Assembly: GCA_964618175.1 (NCBI GenBank)
Contig: CAZTZX010000005.1
Coordinates: 1 to 52,268, forward strand
Direction: 5' to 3'
Length of the DNA: 52,268 nt
Source: DTU018 sp964618175
Lineage (GTDB): Bacteria > Bacillota > Syntrophomonadia > Syntrophomonadales > Syntrophomonadaceae
The notes beneath the pieces are model-generated. The model was given only the letters and a program-made list of their open reading frames with translations, was not told the origin of the DNA and searched no databases. Positions 25,046 to 33,027 of the stretch are shown one piece after another. Position numbers and translations under genes: made by a program. Each line of letters starts with the position of its first letter. Positions within the stretch are counted from its first letter, which is position 1.

Positions 25046-25816
25046 CTACACTCGCCCTACTTCATCAAGAACAGTTTGCGTGGCCTCGTCTTCAGATTGA
25101 ATCATTTTCTGCAACGCTTCATAACTACGCACCACATTGATTAAAGTGACCATCTCCTGAACGGCCACCACATTGGACTCTTCCAAGTATCCGGACAAGA
25201 TCTCCGGATTATCTACTAGCTGCGGCTCTTGGTCGGTATTCATAAGGCTTCCTCCCAGTCTTTCCAGCTGGTCTTGATTCTCAAAGCTTACCACCTGGAG
25301 CCGCGCGATTTCCTGGCCGTTATCGGTAATATACCCGGTCCGATCCACAGCGAATTGGCCTTCCAGATAAATGTAATCATAGTTGTCGTCTAGCACAGCA
25401 TAACCCTGATTAGTAGTTAAAAGTCCATCTCCATCAATCTTCAAACATCCGCCCCGCGTATAGCGAATCCCCTCAGGGGTCTCCACCACCAGGTAGGTAT
25501 CAGTTGAGCTTAACGCTACGTCAGTTGCATTATGTGTCTGTTTAAGATTGCCGATGCCGTAATTGGTAATAATCCCCCCTAGACAGGCGCCGGTTCCCAG
25601 AGAGCCGATCACTTCAGATTTTTGGGGCTGGGGGATCCCGGTGCTCATGTCCAATTCTCCCAGCCGACTCAAAAGCATGCTGGGAAAGGCACTGGCCACA
25701 GTAGAACTCCGTTTAAAACCGGGCGTATTAACATTAGCTAAATTGTTGGCCACGACATCCTGGCGTGCCATCTGTAGCATCATTCCAGATCCGGCTGTAT
25801 ATATTCCTTTTATCAA
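25046..25816 (-). CDS. flhO: flagellar basal-body rod/hook protein (FlhO/FlgG family)
   Basis: 256 residues with both family ends. The N-terminal rod motif is MARQDVVANNLANVNTPGFKR. The C-terminal helix is LEESNVVAVQEMVTLINVVRSYEALQKMI. Between them lies a beta-rich body (VVETPEGIRYTRGGCLKIDGDG). The protein is exported by the flagellar type III apparatus and built into the distal rod. The start is TTG 25814-25816 with AGGAGGG upstream. In Bacillus, mbl is followed by flhO and flhP; here only one such gene follows mbl, and no other flagellar gene is near. FlgF-like or FlgG-like assignment is uncertain. Confidence 0.88.
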   Translation of the reverse strand: MIKGIYTAGSGMMLQMARQDVVANNLANVNTPGFKRSSTVASAFPSMLLSRLGELDMSTGIPQPQKSEVIGSLGTGACLGGIITNYGIGNLKQTHNATDVALSSTDTYLVVETPEGIRYTRGGCLKIDGDGLLTTNQGYAVLDDNYDYIYLEGQFAVDRTGYITDNGQEIARLQVVSFENQDQLERLGGSLMNTDQEPQLVDNPEILSGYLEESNVVAVQEMVTLINVVRSYEALQKMIQSEDEATQTVLDEVGRV

Positions 25817-26107
25817 AGGATTCCCTCCTATGGTTATCTTCTTATATTTATAATCGAATCATGGTGCCAAAACCTTTAGCATATGCAAAACAAGGACGGC
25901 CTCAAACCGTCCTCACCAAAGCCTTGACAAAACAGCTTCTGAGCATCAATTCAAAAAGGCCGCTCAATCAACGTGTGTTATGGGAACATTCCTCGTTAAG
26001 AGGTTTGTCCCCTGACCTTACACCGCCTCAATCGCAGCCTTTTTCATTCCTTGACCTTCGCTTTCTTAATTCGTTCTCCCAGGTCATGAATGCGTTTATA
26101 ATAAGCC
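25817..26107. other. 290-nt intergenic region between mbl and the flagellar gene
   Basis: No convincing gene lies here. On the minus strand, right after the mbl stop, a +1-shifted frame stays open for about 28 more residues (see findings). It holds the terminator at 25883-25914. A small inverted repeat CCTC-GTTAA-GAGG lies near 25990-26005. Confidence 0.6.
25883..25914 (-). terminator. terminator downstream of mbl
   Basis: AGGACGG/CCGTCCT (25893-25899, 25907-25913) with TGTTTT following on the minus strand. Confidence 0.7.
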
Positions 26108-27136
26108 TTACATAATTCTTTTCGGAGCTTTACCGCGCGCGCGTTGCAGAGTGTGCATCTCCAGCAATGCTTTGCCGGTTCCCACCGCTACACAGGATAC
26201 GGGGTCTTCAGCAATATGTACCGGTAAATTGGTTTCGTGGGAAAGAAGCCTATCCAGACCATCTAACAGAGAACCTCCTCCGGTCATTACGATGCCATTG
26301 TTGACAATATCGGCAGCCAATTCCGGCGGGGTGATCTCCAGCACCTTTTTCACTCCTTCGATCACTGCTGCCAGTGGTTCCTGCATAGCCTGCCAGCTTT
26401 CGTGGGAACTTATTTGGACTGTCTTGGGCAAGCCGGTTAATAGATCCCGACCACGGATATCCATAACCTGCTCCCGATTATTATCAGTTACCCAGGCAGT
26501 TCCCACATGTATCTTTAACTCCTCGGCAGTGCGTTCACCAATCATCAGATTATATTCACGTCTTACATAACGAATAATGGATTCGTCGAACTTATCTCCG
26601 CCTATGCGTAGAGATGTATTGCAAACTATTCCCCCCAGGGAAAGTACCGCAATATCTGAAGTCCCTCCACCGATATCCACTACCATATTACCAGTCGCGC
26701 CTGAGATATTTATACCTGCACCCAGTGCAGCTGCCAGTGGCTCTTCTATGATATAAGATTGTCTCGCTCCAGAAGATAAAGTCGCCTGACGAACAGCTCG
26801 CTCTTCTACATCGGTAGCTCCAGTGGGAATACAAACGATAACCCGGGGTTTGAAAAACACACGTTTTCCCAATACCTTGCGAAGAAAATGGGTAAGCATT
26901 TTTTCGGTCGTGTCATAATCAGCAATAACCCCTTCTTTTAGCGGTCGAATGGCAACAATATGCCCGGGAGTTCGTCCCAGCATCAGGCGAGCTTCTTCAC
27001 CAACCGCAATTATCCGATTGGTATTACGATCGATAGCAACCACTGAAGGTTCATGTAGCACAATACCCTTACCCTTTTTAAACACCAGCACACTGGCCGT
27101 ACCCAGATCGATTCCTATGTCTTCCTCAAAGAACAC
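26108..27136 (-). CDS. mbl: rod-shape-determining protein Mbl (MreB family)
   Basis: An actin-like filament protein (342 residues) that guides lateral wall synthesis. Phosphate 1 is GIDLGTASVLVF, phosphate 2 is VVDIGGGTSDIAVL, and the adenosine motif is IVMTGGGSLLDGL. The start is GTG 27134-27136, with GGAGGG 9 nt upstream. Its place after spoIIID marks it as the Mbl paralogue rather than MreB (usually next to mreC). The C-terminus passes through a CG dinucleotide repeat (forward CCGCGCGCGCG near 26143) and ends RGKAPKRIM. A second frame remains open past this stop. Confidence 0.94.
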   Translation of the reverse strand: MFFEEDIGIDLGTASVLVFKKGKGIVLHEPSVVAIDRNTNRIIAVGEEARLMLGRTPGHIVAIRPLKEGVIADYDTTEKMLTHFLRKVLGKRVFFKPRVIVCIPTGATDVEERAVRQATLSSGARQSYIIEEPLAAALGAGINISGATGNMVVDIGGGTSDIAVLSLGGIVCNTSLRIGGDKFDESIIRYVRREYNLMIGERTAEELKIHVGTAWVTDNNREQVMDIRGRDLLTGLPKTVQISSHESWQAMQEPLAAVIEGVKKVLEITPPELAADIVNNGIVMTGGGSLLDGLDRLLSHETNLPVHIAEDPVSCVAVGTGKALLEMHTLQRARGKAPKRIM

Positions 27137-27187
27137 GCGGCAAGGCCCTCCCTACAAAATTCTTCATTTCTAACAGTATTTTACCGC

Positions 27188-27475
27188 TTATTTGTAACTA
27201 TTGCTATTAGTTTGTAAATGGGAAGATGTATAATGCGCGTATTTCTGCCTGGTAGCCTCGCCTCCCCGCAGGTGTCTTTCCGCTTTGTTTTTGTCCAGAA
27301 CCCGCTTAACTTCCTCAGCCAGCTGCTTATTTATACGGGGCAGCCTCTCGGATACATCCTTGTGCACGGTGCTCTTGCTGATTCCAAATACATCGGCAGT
27401 CTGCCGCACAGTATCGGTGGTCTGAATTATATGCTGAGCTATGCGCACCGCTCTTTTGCGAATATAGTTCTGCAT
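27188..27475 (-). CDS. spoIIID: sporulation transcriptional regulator SpoIIID
   Basis: A small DNA-binding protein (95 residues) that, in the mother cell, modulates sigma-E genes and helps switch on sigK. The helix-turn-helix TVRQTADVFGISKSTVHKDV is complete and a basic C-terminal tail follows. It lies 51 nt upstream of mbl, as in Bacillus. The Shine-Dalgarno AAGGGAGG (6 nt spacing) is inside the 3' arm of an 8-bp inverted repeat, so translation may be controlled by a hairpin. Confidence 0.96.
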   Translation of the reverse strand: MQNYIRKRAVRIAQHIIQTTDTVRQTADVFGISKSTVHKDVSERLPRINKQLAEEVKRVLDKNKAERHLRGGEATRQKYAHYTSSHLQTNSNSYK

Positions 27476-27480
27476 GCTCC

Positions 27481-27523
27481 GCCTCCCTTGTTAAATTAGT
27501 TAAATATATTCAAACAGGGAGGC
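27481..27523 (-). promoter_or_regulatory. hairpin that may hide the spoIIID ribosome site
   Basis: GCCTCCCT (27516-27523 on the minus strand) pairs with AGGGAGGC (27481-27488), which contains the spoIIID Shine-Dalgarno. GTT/AAC extend the stem around a one-base bulge. The loop is about 27 nt and AT-rich. Confidence 0.55.
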
Positions 27524-27535
27524 TTTTAAGAACCT

Positions 27536-28444
27536 CTAGTAAGGTATTTTAAATATCTGGGTGCCAGGATAATAGTGATTCAGTATTCGCTGATGGTTTA
27601 TCCCTTGCAAAGCCATGCCTTGAGCACCGTATTGACATAGACCCACCCCATGACCATATCCGTAGCTGATTATGCTGAGTCCTTGATTATCCATACTGAC
27701 CGTACAGCGGGTCGACGGCAGTGCAAATGCCTGCCGAAACTCACTGCCCTTCATAACCTTTTGATTAACCCTAACCTGTTCAATCCTGCCCGTGGAACTG
27801 GTAGCCATTACCTCAACACTTTCTCCTTCACCACTTACCGCAGCTACTTCCTGCCAGGCCAAAACCTGTTCAGTTTTATAGCGCTGTGACATTTGACAGT
27901 AACCGCATTTTACTGATTGTAGATAATCAATATTCCGCCCAAATACTTCCTGAGCACTAGCAGTTTGTCCCCCACAGGTAGAGTGATACAGAGCATCAAT
28001 CAGTTGGTTATCATAGAGAATGACTTCTCCTCGAGTTTCTTCTACTGCCTGCTTGATCTTGAACCACCACTGCTCACTTTGATGGGGATGACGCCCAGCA
28101 AATTCATCATAATTCAGATATCCTTGGCAGGTATTGATGTCGTCAGATAAGTCAGCTTTTTGCGGATAAGATTTACCTTCGGTGAGTTTGCGCAGTGCAT
28201 AAGTGCGGGCACAAACTGCCTGAGCTTTGAGGGCCTCGGACTCGAAAGAGGCCGGCATTTCAGCAGCGACAGTGCCGGTGATGTATTCTTCCAGATCTAG
28301 CTTTTCAACTTGAGCAGTTTGACTTCGATACACGGTTACCATAGGAAGCTCTTGGATAGATGGAGATCCACACCCTCGCACGGCAAAAAAAACCGCCAAA
28401 GCGGTAAACACTATGGCTGAGCTAACCACAATTATTTTTTTCAT
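27536..28444 (-). CDS. spoIID: stage II sporulation protein D (SpoIID)
   Basis: A lytic transglycosylase of the engulfment machinery, which cleaves glycan strands without stem peptides (302 residues). A signal anchor spans residues 4-23. The catalytic region is LEEYITGTVAAEMP (Glu62), followed by SEALKAQAVCARTYA. The zinc and substrate site YHSTCGGQTASAQEVFG is intact, as is YGYGHGVGLCQYGAQGMA. It lies between murA and spoIIID. A sigma-E promoter is expected, but I could not assign one. Confidence 0.96.
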   Translation of the reverse strand: MKKIIVVSSAIVFTALAVFFAVRGCGSPSIQELPMVTVYRSQTAQVEKLDLEEYITGTVAAEMPASFESEALKAQAVCARTYALRKLTEGKSYPQKADLSDDINTCQGYLNYDEFAGRHPHQSEQWWFKIKQAVEETRGEVILYDNQLIDALYHSTCGGQTASAQEVFGRNIDYLQSVKCGYCQMSQRYKTEQVLAWQEVAAVSGEGESVEVMATSSTGRIEQVRVNQKVMKGSEFRQAFALPSTRCTVSMDNQGLSIISYGYGHGVGLCQYGAQGMALQGINHQRILNHYYPGTQIFKIPY

Positions 28445-28458
28445 ACTCCATTAATATG

Positions 28459-28493
28459 TAAAAACCATGGCATTCATTCCTTAGAAGCCATAG
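28459..28493 (-). terminator. terminator after murA
   Basis: CTATGGC/GCCATGG (28487-28493, 28465-28471; one G-U pair) is followed by TTTTTA on the minus strand. A run of T on the other side means it could also act on the plus strand. Confidence 0.72.
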
Positions 28494-28498
28494 TTTTT

Positions 28499-29734
28499 TT
28501 AAGTCCGTTTAATATTGGCGCCTAATCCATTTAACTTGGCTACTATGTTTTCATAGCCTCGATCAATGTGCTCGCTGTTCATGATGCTGGTTGATCCCCG
28601 GGCCGTTAAACCGGCTATCATCAAAGCCGCCCCGGCTCTGAGATCAGTGGCTCTTACCCGTGCCCCGCTCAATTCGCGACACCCTTTTATTATAGCCGTT
28701 CGTCCCTCGGTTCTGATTTTTGCTCCCATGCGCGAAAGCTCGGCAACATGCATAAAACGGTTTTCGAAGACAGATTCAGTAATGACGCTGCTGCCTCGCC
28801 CCAGGCTTAAATAGGCCATAAATTGAGCCTGCATATCGGTAGGAAATCCCGGATAAGGCAGGGTTTTTATATAGACGGGTTTAATTTCTTGCTGGCGATA
28901 AACTCTTATCTGACCATCATTTTCTTCAACAATCGCATTACTTTCCAATAACTTGGCAGTCACTGCTTTGAGGTGTTCGGGAATAACATTTTTTATGCAG
29001 ACATCTCCAGCGGTGGCCGCCGCTGCAACCATATAGGTTCCCGCTTCAATACGATCAGGTATAGGCGTATAATTAGTGGAATTTAACTTTTCTACTCCTA
29101 CGATTTTAATGACATTGCTGCCAGCACCACTTATTCGGGCCCCCATACTGTTCATAAAATTTGCCAGATCCACTATTTCCGGTTCCAGGGCAGCGTTTTC
29201 GATATAAGAAGTTCCCTGGGCTAGGCTGGCTGCCATCATAATATTTTCTGTAGCTCCCACACTGGGAAAATCAAGATAAACATGATTACCATAAAGCCGA
29301 TTAGCTTTGGCTATTACATCCCCTCCGGTTAAGTTGATACTGGCACCTAAACCTTCAAAGCCCTTAAGATGCAGATCAATTGGGCGGGTTCCTATGGCAC
29401 ATCCTCCCGGCAAAGAGACGCGCACTGATCCTTTTTTAGCCAGCAACGGGCCCATCACTAAGAAGGAAGCTCGAATCAACCTGACCAATTCGTACGGGGG
29501 AGTCTCTTGGATAGCACCACCGGAAAAATGCAAACTGCCCTCTCTATAGTCGACTTTTACTCCCAAATATTGAATGAGTTCTGTTATTACGTTTACGTCC
29601 CTAATATCAGGAACATTATTGATGATTTTTACATCATCACTGAGCAAAGAGGCTGCCAAAATAGGCAGAATAGCATTTTTAGATGAACTAACTTCCACTT
29701 CTCCAACCAGTCTTACTTTTCCAGGAACCAGCAT
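28499..29734 (-). CDS. murA: UDP-N-acetylglucosamine 1-carboxyvinyltransferase
   Basis: Adds enolpyruvate from PEP to UDP-GlcNAc, the first committed step of peptidoglycan synthesis (411 residues). The active-site loop is LPGGCAIGTRPIDLH with Cys112, the fosfomycin target. VSSSKNAILPILAASLL near the start and the DLRAGAALMIAGL C-terminal motif are intact. The Shine-Dalgarno GGGAGG is rather far (about 12 nt) from the ATG, but no other in-frame start fits. It lies 24 nt after ywmB in the Bacillus order. Confidence 0.95.
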   Translation of the reverse strand: MLVPGKVRLVGEVEVSSSKNAILPILAASLLSDDVKIINNVPDIRDVNVITELIQYLGVKVDYREGSLHFSGGAIQETPPYELVRLIRASFLVMGPLLAKKGSVRVSLPGGCAIGTRPIDLHLKGFEGLGASINLTGGDVIAKANRLYGNHVYLDFPSVGATENIMMAASLAQGTSYIENAALEPEIVDLANFMNSMGARISGAGSNVIKIVGVEKLNSTNYTPIPDRIEAGTYMVAAAATAGDVCIKNVIPEHLKAVTAKLLESNAIVEENDGQIRVYRQQEIKPVYIKTLPYPGFPTDMQAQFMAYLSLGRGSSVITESVFENRFMHVAELSRMGAKIRTEGRTAIIKGCRELSGARVRATDLRAGAALMIAGLTARGSTSIMNSEHIDRGYENIVAKLNGLGANIKRT

Positions 29735-29758
29735 ATAAAACCATCACCTCCCAAAATG

Positions 29759-30502
29759 CTAGTAATTTCCAACAATAAGCGGAAACCCTATGTAAACGTA
29801 GGTTTTGTTCTGGGAGGGACTGCTGTAAAAGGCTACCTGAACATTGTAACGCTGGCCCTCACTCCAAATATGCCTTATATCTTTGGCCAAGCTTTTGCTA
29901 TAGCCGGTAGAGCTATATGTCATGCCCTCATGATAGTTTTCAATTGTTTCTGCATCCAGGTTTTTCATGACAACCCCAGCCAACCGGGAGGTGCCCGCCT
30001 CATCAAAAGTGTTTTTTAGCTCACCTTTAAATAGGTAATAATCATGCCACTCCAAAATGACTATATTTTCCAGCCGCTCCCTGACTGGCGGTATAGACTT
30101 ACCCTGTTCAATAGTCTCAGCACATACAATAAAATGAGTTTCCTCATGGTCGGTATTTGACTGTAAAGCCAAATAATAGTTAATACCATTGAGAATAGTG
30201 CTGTATTCCATCTCCAGGCTTTGCTCACTGGAATGGATCAATACTTTATCAGTTTGATATTCCAAATTAAGATTGGACGCTAGAGTCTGCATGTACTTTT
30301 TCATTTCACTTTCAGTGGAACTCGTTCTTAGCTTTGCCCAGCAATCCACACGCGATTCCAGAGAAAATGCACCGATGGATGCAAAAGCTAGGTGATATGG
30401 GGAACGGTTTTCGATTTGTCTGCCCATGGTATAGTCGACAGTATGATTACCCAAAAAACACAATAAAATGAATAAAATTATAGAAAAAAATGCCCGTTTC
30501 AT
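29759..30502 (-). CDS. ywmB: YwmB family protein (so-called TATA-box-binding fold)
   Basis: 247 residues with an N-terminal signal peptide or anchor (AFFSIILFILLCFLG). The mature part is probably outside the membrane. The family is known from spore formers, next to murA and spoIID, but its function is not established. The family name reflects structural similarity, and DNA binding is unlikely for an exported protein. Assignment rests on position, length and the late motif NVQVAFYSSPSQNKTYVYIG. Confidence 0.82.
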   Translation of the reverse strand: MKRAFFSIILFILLCFLGNHTVDYTMGRQIENRSPYHLAFASIGAFSLESRVDCWAKLRTSSTESEMKKYMQTLASNLNLEYQTDKVLIHSSEQSLEMEYSTILNGINYYLALQSNTDHEETHFIVCAETIEQGKSIPPVRERLENIVILEWHDYYLFKGELKNTFDEAGTSRLAGVVMKNLDAETIENYHEGMTYSSTGYSKSLAKDIRHIWSEGQRYNVQVAFYSSPSQNKTYVYIGFPLIVGNY

Positions 30503-30594
30503 TCTCTAATCCTCCCCGATTCAGGTAACAGAATTCTTGCCATCATCGGGAGGTATTATTCTTGCCCGAGCATTTATTATCTTTCAAAATATGA

Positions 30595-30621
30595 CCAAAA
30601 AGACCTGACTTAGTCAGGTCT
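30595..30621 (-). terminator. terminator overlapping the stop of the 78-aa gene
   Basis: AGACCTGACT/AGTCAGGTCT around one unpaired base, followed by TTTTTGG on the minus strand. The TAA stop of the preceding gene lies in the tip of this hairpin. Confidence 0.88.
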
Positions 30622-30846
30622 ATTGTCTATTATGTCATTGTCCTCTGGCTGCTCATCTTGACTTTCAGCCAATCTCTCTTGGTTCACCCGCTGCTCCTCT
30701 TCCAGTTTTAGCAAATACTCTTCCTTTTGTTTCTTAGCTATGCGAGCTTTCTTTTCAAATTTAACCGTTTGCCGCCAAATCACAATAGCGAAGAAAAGCG
30801 TACAAACAAATACAATTCCTATTAAAATTAGAAAAGCAGTTTTCAA
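30610..30846 (-). CDS. small single-span membrane protein, function unknown
   Basis: 78 residues: an N-terminal membrane helix (LILIGIVFVCTLFFAIVIW), a basic stretch (KFEKKARIAKKQKEE) and a long charged helix likely to form a coiled coil, ending acidic. I do not recognise a family. It follows another small membrane protein after 23 nt and ends inside a terminator, so the pair looks like a real transcription unit. AGGTAGGGGGAGAGCC precedes the ATG. Confidence 0.75.
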   Translation of the reverse strand: MKTAFLILIGIVFVCTLFFAIVIWRQTVKFEKKARIAKKQKEEYLLKLEEEQRVNQERLAESQDEQPEDNDIIDNRPD

Positions 30847-30869
30847 TGGCTCTCCCCCTACCTAATCTG

Positions 30870-31061
30870 TTATAATTCATCCTCCTGATCAGGCGCCGAA
30901 ATAGACTTTTCCGCATCCCTTTTGTTCTTGCGTTTATTCTTTGCCGCCAGAGCATTTTCCTGAACTTTATAGGTAGCCTGCCAAAGTAGGAGGTATATTA
31001 GCCCCTTTATTAGATAATAAATCAGTGTAACTACGATAAGAGTCTTGAGCATACTCTCCAT
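30870..31061 (-). CDS. small membrane protein downstream of atpC, function unknown
   Basis: 63 residues with one hydrophobic segment (LIVVTLIYYLIKGLIYLLLW) and a strongly charged C-terminus (KNKRKNKRDAEK..., then acidic). Architecture resembles the 78-residue neighbour. A DUF1146 protein (YwzB) occupies this place in Bacillus, but the sequence does not match what I know of it. The start could also be Met4. GGCGGGG lies upstream. Confidence 0.7.
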   Translation of the reverse strand: MESMLKTLIVVTLIYYLIKGLIYLLLWQATYKVQENALAAKNKRKNKRDAEKSISAPDQEDEL

Positions 31062-31117
31062 GCAATTTACCCCGCCAGTCCCCCGTCAATATAATTATGT
31101 TTGAATCATTATAATAT

Positions 31118-31151
31118 TCCAAAGCCGGAAGGTCTGTCAAAACCTCCCGGC
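31118..31151 (-). terminator. terminator after atpC
   Basis: An 11-bp stem with one G-U pair (31123-31133 with 31142-31152) and a weak TTTGG tail on the minus strand. It probably marks the end of the atp operon, possibly leaky. Confidence 0.55.
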
Positions 31152-31173
31152 TTGGTATGGCTATTTCCTATCT

Positions 31174-31593
31174 CTATACATCAATGTCTGTCCCGGCTGC
31201 TCTTAACCGGGCTATAGCCCGCTGCATGGCTAATTGAGCGCGTGAGTAGTTCATGTTTTCGTCACGCTGTTCGAGCCTCCGACGGGCGCGTTCTGCGGCC
31301 GCCTTGGCACGGAGTACATCGATTTTATGCCCATGTTCTGCTGTTTCAGCCAAAACCCGGGCCGTGTTATCAACGACCTCCATAAAACCACCACTCATGG
31401 CAATCCTTTGCTCCTTATCCTGGGTATCTTTGTAGCGAAGAACCCCAATCTTCAGAGCTGCGACCAGTGGCGCGTGGTTTCTCAAAACTCCCATTTCACC
31501 TTCCACAGCGGGAGCAACCAAAAACTGAACTTCATCCTTAAATAGGATCTGCTCAGGGGTCACTATCTCTAGCATGAAGGTGTTTTCTGCCAT
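31174..31593 (-). CDS. atpC: F1Fo ATP synthase subunit epsilon
   Basis: The F1 central-stalk subunit (139 residues). The N-terminal beta sandwich has MLEIVTPEQILF and GEMGVLRNHAPLVAALKIG. A C-terminal helical hairpin (AKAAAERARRRLEQR...AQLAMQRAIARL) can inhibit ATP hydrolysis. It lies 3 nt after atpD. The last gene of the operon. Confidence 0.96.
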   Translation of the reverse strand: MAENTFMLEIVTPEQILFKDEVQFLVAPAVEGEMGVLRNHAPLVAALKIGVLRYKDTQDKEQRIAMSGGFMEVVDNTARVLAETAEHGHKIDVLRAKAAAERARRRLEQRDENMNYSRAQLAMQRAIARLRAAGTDIDV

Positions 31594-31596
31594 ACG

Positions 31597-33024
31597 CTAC
31601 GCCTCCAGTCTTTTTGCCTTGGCGACAGCGGTGTCGATGCTACCAACCATGAGGAAGGCAGCCTCCGTTAAGTTATCATATTTGCCTTCCAGAACTTGTG
31701 CGAATGATTCAACGGTTTCGCCAACTGGAACGTAAATTCCCGGTGATCCAGTAAACTGCTCAGCAACGTGGAAAGGCTGTGACAGGAAGCGCTGAATCTT
31801 GCGGGCCCGGGCTACGATCAGCTTATCCTCATCGGATAACTCATCCATACCCAGAATGGCTATAATATCCTGCAATTCCCTATATCTTTGCAGGATCTGC
31901 TGGACACCGCGGGCGGTGTAATAGTGTTTCTCGCCTAAAATTACCGGATCCAGAATACGCGAGGTGGAATCAAGCGGATCCACCGCGGGATAGATACCCA
32001 GCTCAGAAATGGAACGTGACAGAACAGTCGTCGCATCCAAGTGAGCAAAGGTCGTGGCCGGGGCCGGGTCAGTCAAGTCGTCCGCCGGTACATAAACTGC
32101 CTGGGCTGAGGTAATAGATCCTTTGCGAGTCGAAGTAATTCGCTCCTGCAAAAGTCCCATATCAGTAGCCAGGGTGGGTTGATAACCAACCGCTGAGGGC
32201 ATACGCCCCAGCAGAGCCGACACTTCATTACCTGCCTGGGCAAAACGGAAGATGTTGTCAATAAATATCAGTACGTCCAATCCGGACATGTCCCGGAAAT
32301 ATTCAGCAATCGTCAAACCAGTCAATCCTACCCGCAGACGAGCTCCGGGAGGTTCATTCATCTGGCCGAAAATCAGAGCACATTTGTCGATAACTCCGGA
32401 CTCAGTCATTTCACCCCAGAGATCGTTTCCTTCACGGGTACGTTCACCAACTCCGGTAAATACGGAATAACCGCCATGTTCATAAGCAATGTTGCGGATC
32501 AGTTCCTGAATTATAACCGTCTTACCTACTCCAGCGCCGCCGAACAATCCAATTTTTCCGCCTTTGGCATAAGGACAGATCAAGTCTGCCACTTTAATGC
32601 CGGTCTCCAACTGTTCAGTAGCAGGCAGTTGCTCAACCAATGCCGGAGGGTCGCGATGAATTTCCCAATAATCGGCAGCATCTACCTTTCCGCCTTCATC
32701 AACAGGTTCGCCCAACACGTTTAGGATACGTCCCAGACAACCTTCTCCAACCGGCACTTTTATGGTGGCGCCCGTATTGGTTGCCTTCATTCCCCGTATC
32801 ATACCATCGGTAGGTCTGAGGGCAACACAGCGCACCGTATCATTACCCAGATGCTGCATAGCCTCCAAAGTAACATCAAGGTCACCGACTCGTGTACCAC
32901 TATCCTGGTCGCTTGACTTTATGGTAATCGCATTCATAAGGTCTGGCAACTCGCCAGGTTTAAAGCGGATGTCGACGACTGCGCCGATAACCTGGGTTAC
33001 CTCTCCGTATGTCACATTCGCCAT
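31597..33024 (-). CDS. atpD: F1Fo ATP synthase subunit beta
   Basis: The catalytic F1 subunit (475 residues). P-loop GGAGVGKTVIIQE, catalytic Glu in GVGERTREGNDLW, Walker B LIFIDNIFRF, DELSDEDK C-terminal motif. It lies 3 nt after atpG. All catalytic residues are present. Confidence 0.98.
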   Translation of the reverse strand: MANVTYGEVTQVIGAVVDIRFKPGELPDLMNAITIKSSDQDSGTRVGDLDVTLEAMQHLGNDTVRCVALRPTDGMIRGMKATNTGATIKVPVGEGCLGRILNVLGEPVDEGGKVDAADYWEIHRDPPALVEQLPATEQLETGIKVADLICPYAKGGKIGLFGGAGVGKTVIIQELIRNIAYEHGGYSVFTGVGERTREGNDLWGEMTESGVIDKCALIFGQMNEPPGARLRVGLTGLTIAEYFRDMSGLDVLIFIDNIFRFAQAGNEVSALLGRMPSAVGYQPTLATDMGLLQERITSTRKGSITSAQAVYVPADDLTDPAPATTFAHLDATTVLSRSISELGIYPAVDPLDSTSRILDPVILGEKHYYTARGVQQILQRYRELQDIIAILGMDELSDEDKLIVARARKIQRFLSQPFHVAEQFTGSPGIYVPVGETVESFAQVLEGKYDNLTEAAFLMVGSIDTAVAKAKRLEA

Positions 33025-33027
33025 CCT

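Noticed and set aside
25830..25875. Sigma-54-like TGGCAC element upstream of the flagellar gene
   Set aside because: The -12 part reads TTCGA instead of TTGC at the needed distance.
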